Below are positions 60,339-64,000 of a stretch of 64,000 bases of DNA, piece by piece. The translations under genes and the position numbers were made by a program. This stretch comes from Algibacter miyuki. GTDB taxonomy: Bacteria > Bacteroidota > Bacteroidia > Flavobacteriales > Flavobacteriaceae. Where the stretch lies: positions 1,054,001 to 1,118,000 of the forward strand of contig NZ_JAUFQP010000007.1 of assembly GCF_030409805.1 (NCBI RefSeq), given 5' to 3'. Below the pieces are notes generated by a model that was not told the origin of the DNA, did not search any database, and saw nothing but the letters and a program-made list of their open reading frames with translations. Position 1 is the stretch's first letter. Every line of letters begins with the position of its first letter.

Positions 60339-61124
60339 CTAATTGGCATCCTCTTCAAAACCAGTTTTGTTTTTTAATTTACGTCGGATAAAAAAGAGTA
60401 GAACAGCGAAAAGTAAAGCTACTAAAGCTCCCCAGAATTTCACGAAGTTATCCCAAACAATATTAAGCAACTCATCTAATTTTTTTAAAAAGTCATTTTT
60501 GCGATCAACATTTACGTTTACCGATAAGGTTTTAGCTGTTTTTGGAGTCGATGTACCACTGCAATCACTGGTTTCAAATAATTCGATATTGGCGCTAACT
60601 CGGTAAACTCCTTTAGATTTTGGCTTAATCGAAAAACGAACTTCCGAACCGCTAGCATCTATTTTATGGCATTTTGCAGGCATGGGGTTGAGTACTTCAA
60701 AGTCGGGTGCAACAGGTGTTATTTTGGCGTATTTTCCAACCGATTTTGGGAACATGGTTTCATCTTCAACCATTCCGACCATGCGTTCCGGTCTAATCGA
60801 GGTATCGCCAAGCCATACACGTAGTATGCCTATTTCATTCAAGTGAATAATACTATCAACTGATAAATGTACACGGTATTTGTCCTTATTTAATTCGTTT
60901 TCTTTCGGGATTATAATGGGTGCTTGAATATCTTTCGGGGTATCACCTATGTTTTCAGTAGTATTTTCTACTGCTTCTTCCATGGCCTCTTCTATAGCTT
61001 CTTTAATGCTTTCAGTAGCCGATTCATCAACTTTTTGTTGAGCTCGTTTGGAGTCGCCACAGGAGCTCATAAAAAGAACCGTAATTACGATAAATAGCCT
61101 CCCCAGGCCAATAAAATTTTTCAT
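60339..61124 (-). CDS. Envelope lipoprotein with C-terminal membrane anchor, unknown
   Basis: The start at 61124 (MKNFIGLGRLFIVI) opens a lipoprotein signal ending MSSC (Cys22), giving 261 residues. An acidic coiled stretch rich in Glu/Ala (about 30-55) precedes a beta-rich part (YRVHLSVDSIIHLNEIGILRVWLGD; EVRFSIKPKSKGVYRVSANIELF) that resembles TIR-associated or immunoglobulin-like stress-sensing domains. One transmembrane helix near the C-terminus (FWGALVALLFAVLLFFIRRKLKN) spans the membrane. The combination of an N-terminal lipid anchor and a C-terminal helix is unusual. Function unknown. Confidence 0.7.
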   Translation of the reverse strand: MKNFIGLGRLFIVITVLFMSSCGDSKRAQQKVDESATESIKEAIEEAMEEAVENTTENIGDTPKDIQAPIIIPKENELNKDKYRVHLSVDSIIHLNEIGILRVWLGDTSIRPERMVGMVEDETMFPKSVGKYAKITPVAPDFEVLNPMPAKCHKIDASGSEVRFSIKPKSKGVYRVSANIELFETSDCSGTSTPKTAKTLSVNVNVDRKNDFLKKLDELLNIVWDNFVKFWGALVALLFAVLLFFIRRKLKNKTGFEEDAN

Positions 61125-61295
61125 CTTTAATAAAGGTTTAAAGTCTATTAACAGTGTTCTGCTTGCATAAATAGGTCTGTGTGCGGACTCATTCTGCAAG
61201 GGTGTGGCTATTAAAATGTACCTGTGGGGAGAGATGTGTTAGAATATAACTAAGATAGTTGTTTTTTCTCACGAAAACAAATTTAAAAAAGTTAT

Positions 61296-63053
61296 TTAAA
61301 GCAGTGTTTTAATGAATTTTAAGATGCTATCAGCATCTAAACCAATGCGTTGGTGTAATTCATCAACTTTAGCGTGTTCAATAAAATGGTCTGGAATACC
61401 TAAGGTTTTAATGGTGTTTTTGTAGTTGTGCTCAGCTGAAAATTCTAAAATAGCTGTACCAAAACCTCCGGTAATAGCGTTATCTTCAATAGTGATTATT
61501 GTTTGGTTTGCTTTAAAAATACGGTGTAGTAAGTTAGCGTCTAGAGGTTTTATAAAACGCATATCGTAATGTGAAACGTCTAAAGTTTCAATGGCTTTAC
61601 TTACAGGTTCGGCCATGTTGCCTATACTTAAAACTGCAAGATGATTTCCTTGCTTAAGTGAAACACCTGAGCCTATTTCAATTTTTGAAAACGGTTGTTT
61701 CCAGTCAATGGTAACACCACGACCTCTAGGGTAGCGAATGGCTATGGGATAATCTAGTCCCAATTGCGCTGTGTACATGATGTTGCGTAGTTCGATTTCG
61801 TTTCGCGGAGCAAAAATAATTAAATCTGGGATGCATCTTAAATAAGATAAGTCGAAAACTCCGTGATGGGTGGCGCCATCTTCTCCCACTAATCCCGCGC
61901 GATCCAAACAAAAAATAACAGGTAGTTTTTGCAAGGCTACATCGTGAATAATCTGGTCATAAGCACGCTGTAAAAAGGTCGAGTAAATATTGCAAAATGG
62001 TATTAAACCTTGAGTAGCCATACCTGCAGCTAAAGTTACGGCGTGTTGTTCGGCAATACCAACATCAAAAGCACGGTCGGGCATATCGGCCATCATGTAT
62101 TTTAAGGAACTTCCGGTGGGCATTGCAGGTGTTATGCCTACAATTTTTTTATTAATTTTAGCGAGTTCAACAATGGTATGGCCAAAAACATCTTGATATT
62201 TTGGAGGTTCAATGGTTGGGGCTTTGATACTTAAATCGCCTGTTTTAGCATTGAATTTTCCTGGTGCGTGATATTTTACTTGGTCTTCTTCAGCTTGTTT
62301 TAAACCTTTTCCTTTTGTAGTAATAACGTGTAAAAACTTCGGACCTTTTACGGTTTTTAAACGTTCTAATTCCGGAATTAGTTTTGGTAAATCGTGCCCA
62401 TCAATAGGCCCGGAATAGTTGAAATTTAAGGCTTCAAAAATATTATCTTGTTTTTGTGTGCCTTTTTTAACGTTGGTTAAATATTGTTTTAAAGCCCCAA
62501 CACTGGGGTCTATACCAATAGCATTATCGTTTAAAATTACTAAAATATTAGAGTTGGTAACACCTGCATGGTTTAAGCCTTCGAAAGCCATACCTCCAGC
62601 AATACTCGCATCGCCAATAACGGCAATGTGTTGTTTTTCAAAATCACCTTTTAATTTGGAAGCAATGGCCATGCCTAAAGCTGCAGAAATAGAGGTGGAG
62701 GCGTGTCCAACACCAAAAGTATCGTAAATACTCTCATCACGTTTTGGAAAGCCACTTATACCATGTAATTGGCGGTTGGTATGAAAATTATCACGCCTTC
62801 CTGTTAATATTTTATGACCGTAAGCTTGGTGACCAACATCCCATATAAGCTGGTCGTTGGGTGTATTGAAAACGTAATGCAATGCAATAGTTAACTCGAC
62901 AACGCCTAAACTAGCGCCTAAATGCCCTTCTTTTGTAGCTACAATATTAATAATGAAGTTTCGCAGTTCTTGAGCAAGTTGCGGTAAGTCTTTTTGGTTT
63001 AAAAGACGAAGTTGTTCGGGTGAGTTTATTTGGTTGAGTATGTTGTTTTGCAC
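61296..63053 (-). CDS. dxs: 1-deoxy-D-xylulose-5-phosphate synthase
   Basis: The thiamine-diphosphate enzyme that starts the MEP isoprenoid pathway by joining pyruvate and glyceraldehyde 3-phosphate. FVNATKEGHLGASLGVVELTIALHYVF-type N-terminus with the catalytic His in GHQAYGHKILTGR (about 75-87), GDASIAGGMAFEGLNHAG (about 148-165) with LNDNAIGID for the cofactor phosphate, EQHAVTLAAGMA (about 362-373, catalytic Glu) and FCLDRAGLVGEDGATHHG are present. The frame is open to an ATG at 63068, but a -7 promoter element overlaps that codon; I prefer the GTG at 63053 (VQNNILNQINSP), where family members begin, giving 585 residues. Confidence 0.94.
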   Translation of the reverse strand: MQNNILNQINSPEQLRLLNQKDLPQLAQELRNFIINIVATKEGHLGASLGVVELTIALHYVFNTPNDQLIWDVGHQAYGHKILTGRRDNFHTNRQLHGISGFPKRDESIYDTFGVGHASTSISAALGMAIASKLKGDFEKQHIAVIGDASIAGGMAFEGLNHAGVTNSNILVILNDNAIGIDPSVGALKQYLTNVKKGTQKQDNIFEALNFNYSGPIDGHDLPKLIPELERLKTVKGPKFLHVITTKGKGLKQAEEDQVKYHAPGKFNAKTGDLSIKAPTIEPPKYQDVFGHTIVELAKINKKIVGITPAMPTGSSLKYMMADMPDRAFDVGIAEQHAVTLAAGMATQGLIPFCNIYSTFLQRAYDQIIHDVALQKLPVIFCLDRAGLVGEDGATHHGVFDLSYLRCIPDLIIFAPRNEIELRNIMYTAQLGLDYPIAIRYPRGRGVTIDWKQPFSKIEIGSGVSLKQGNHLAVLSIGNMAEPVSKAIETLDVSHYDMRFIKPLDANLLHRIFKANQTIITIEDNAITGGFGTAILEFSAEHNYKNTIKTLGIPDHFIEHAKVDELHQRIGLDADSILKFIKTLL

Positions 63054-63057
63054 AGCG

Positions 63058-63065
63058 CAAAAATA
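63058..63065 (-). promoter_or_regulatory. -7 promoter element of dxs
   Basis: Minus-strand TATTTTTG (TAnnTTTG), five bases before the GTG start, so the message would be leaderless or nearly so. Confidence 0.5.
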
Positions 63066-63108
63066 CATGATTTTTCAAGTTGGAGCGTAATTAAATAGTT
63101 TCAAATTG

Positions 63109-63116
63109 TATTTTTG
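63109..63116 (+). promoter_or_regulatory. -7 promoter element of tadA
   Basis: TATTTTTG (TAnnTTTG) four bases before the ATG at 63121; again a leaderless or near-leaderless arrangement, divergent from dxs. Confidence 0.5.
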
Positions 63117-63120
63117 CTAG

Positions 63121-63570
63121 ATGATACAACCTTTTGATGATACTTATTTTATGAAAAAGGCACTTCAGGAAGCAGAGTCGGCTTTTGAACGTGGCGAAAT
63201 TCCGGTGGGTGCTGTAATTGTAATTGATAATAAAATTATTGCACGCGGACATAATTTAACCGAAACCTTGAATGATGTTACGGCACATGCTGAAATGCAA
63301 GCCATAACAGCAGCTGCTAATTTTTTAGGTGGAAAATATCTGCAAAAATGCACGTTGTACGTTACTTTAGAGCCGTGCCAAATGTGTGCAGGTGCGTTGT
63401 ACTGGAGTCAGATTTCTAATATTGTTTATGGCGCCAGAGATTTGGAACGCGGTTGTATTCATTTAAACACGAAATTGCATCCCAAAACAAAAATTAAAGG
63501 GGGTATTCTGGAAGATGAAGCTTCTGCTTTAATGAAACGTTTTTTTATTGCTAGACGTGGTTTGAATTAG
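63121..63570 (+). CDS. tadA: tRNA-specific adenosine deaminase
   Basis: A 149-residue zinc deaminase that converts A34 of tRNA-Arg(ACG) to inosine. It has the catalytic TAHAEMQAI (His-Ala-Glu at about 58-60), LEPCQMCAGAL (about 88-98, the zinc cysteines), and the YGARDLERG and GCIHLN loops that follow in bacterial TadA. The C-terminus ALMKRFFIARRGLN is family-like. It is close in family to the dCMP deaminase at 10.8 kb but the motif LEPCxMC distinguishes it. It is divergent from dxs, 67 bases between starts. Confidence 0.93.
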   Translation: MIQPFDDTYFMKKALQEAESAFERGEIPVGAVIVIDNKIIARGHNLTETLNDVTAHAEMQAITAAANFLGGKYLQKCTLYVTLEPCQMCAGALYWSQISNIVYGARDLERGCIHLNTKLHPKTKIKGGILEDEASALMKRFFIARRGLN

Positions 63571-63679
63571 GAGTTAACGTAGGTTGTTAGCTTCTTTAAA
63601 AAAAAGTACACGATTTTTATTATACGATTTCTCCTGTTGTTTGAATGACGAGTTTGAAATGCTTACGGCAAATATGCCC

Positions 63680-63769
63680 GCGTTAGGGATTGCAGTGGAT
63701 AGCCCACAGCCCGACGTAGGAGGTGCGAGGACTTGGAACGGAAAGCCCGACCCTTTTCGGGTAACGCCC
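63680..63769 (+). repeat. Intergenic repeat family, copy F (D/F subtype)
   Basis: Reads GCGTTAGGGATTGCAGTGG, ATAGCCCACAGCCCGACGT, AGGAGGTGCGAGGACTTG, AAAGCCCGACCCTTTTCGGG and TAACGCCC. It ends eight bases before the stop codon of the minus-strand gene that runs off the window, so in that gene's direction it follows the stop directly. Confidence 0.85.
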
Positions 63770-63777
63770 AAAAAAGT

Positions 63778-64000
63778 TTAATTTTTTTTATCGCGTTGAG
63801 AGGCTTTCATTTTATCCAGATTTTCTTTGGTTAGCATGTAATCTTTGGGGTCTTTTCCTTTCCAACGGTAGTATGAAAATATGGGGAAAACGATAAGAAA
63901 AAGGCTTGTTACGCCAAAGCCGATGAGCTTTTCGGTGTAATCTACTTCGAGTACGAAACCAAGAATGATACTGGTGAAAGCGGCGATGGTTAATATGGCG
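63778..64000 (-). CDS. C-terminal part of a membrane protein (truncated by window edge)
   Basis: The minus-strand frame is open to base 64000 and stops at 63778-63780. The visible 73 residues hold two hydrophobic helices (ILTIAAFTSIILGFVLEVDYT and LIGFGVTSLFLIVFPIFSYYRW) and a charged cytosolic tail GKDPKDYMLTKENLDKMKAS. It could be a small DUF of the Bacteroidota type or part of a larger transporter; the fragment is too short to decide. Copy F of the intergenic repeat follows its stop. Confidence 0.6.
   Translation of the reverse strand, partial: AILTIAAFTSIILGFVLEVDYTEKLIGFGVTSLFLIVFPIFSYYRWKGKDPKDYMLTKENLDKMKASQRDKKN

Noticed and set aside
63574-63781. ORFs on both strands across the repeat copy F
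   Set aside because: They are produced by the intergenic repeat GCGTTAGGGAT...TAACGCCC. Similar spurious frames would arise from the other copies, and the content (Gly/Ser/Pro mix without structure) is unlike a protein.
1-64000. tRNA, rRNA, prophage, insertion sequences, replication origin
   Set aside because: I looked for TPsiC-like GTTCGA contexts, transposase-like proteins, integrase genes and DnaA box clusters by eye and found none convincing; GGTTCGAA at 32.53 kb is a terminator arm. A covariance search would be decisive for tRNA.

Overview
The window looks like chromosomal DNA of a marine Flavobacteriaceae bacterium (Bacteroidota), possibly near Formosa, Algibacter or Winogradskyella; the genus is a guess. 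The evidence is low GC, secreted proteins ending in type IX secretion (T9SS) sorting domains, the mutY-ssb-gldE-gldD gliding block, ribosomal protein L21 with a C-terminal helix-hairpin-helix extension, an ATP-cone on NrdB rather than NrdA, a fused OlsF acyltransferase, many DUF families typical of the group, and the Bacteroidota promoter -7 element TAnnTTTG in front of many genes. Shine-Dalgarno sequences are mostly absent, as expected for this phylum. I saw no rRNA, tRNA, CRISPR array, insertion sequence or prophage.

Layout. 1-3 kb: end of a secreted beta-helix protein and two T9SS cargo proteins. 3-9.7 kb: fructose-bisphosphatase, a GNAT, aspartokinase, OlsF, a TM2 protein, a TauE-type permease and a lipoprotein. 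10-19.6 kb: HupE-like permease, dCMP deaminase with S41 protease, HemD with DUF4271, a polyprenol-phosphate sugar transferase with dihydroorotase and a DUF4296 lipoprotein, an epimerase and small proteins. 19.6-23.5 kb: TonB-dependent receptor plus beta-propeller phytase. 23.7-31.8 kb: L27/L21, a metal-binding lipoprotein, gldD/gldE/ssb/mutY, HU, a 30-residue basic protein and RNase E/G. 32-42 kb: mixed housekeeping and hypothetical genes including PEP carboxykinase. 42.9-46 kb: nrdB-nrdA. 46-47.8 kb: OmpA lipoprotein and ppnP with a decayed ppnP copy. 47.8-57 kb: a phosphate-acquisition island (Pit transporter, phosphate-selective porin, small MORN-type secreted protein, TonB receptor, beta-helix lipoprotein, stand-alone carboxypeptidase-regulatory-like protein). 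57-64 kb: dGTPase, a GH43-like lipoprotein, dxs and tadA.

Two cross-cutting signals stand out. First, the transcription units with a phosphorus theme (porin/Pit, MORN protein, beta-helix lipoprotein/TonB receptor, regulatory-like protein, phytase/TonB receptor) are preceded by tandem 11-bp direct repeats with core AA(T/G)GTTA. Their 11-bp phasing matches the enterobacterial PhoB box and the TGTTA core resembles TGTCA, so I propose a flavobacterial Pho box and a Pho regulon that includes unassigned genes and possibly a structured intergenic RNA at 51.4-51.6 kb. Second, six copies of an intergenic element of about 90-140 bp begin GCGTTAGGGAT and end GGGTAACGCCC or a variant. The ends are complementary and the inner hairpins vary. 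Four copies sit just 3' of a gene in the same orientation relative to it, which suggests a mobile or RNA-structured 3'-UTR family.
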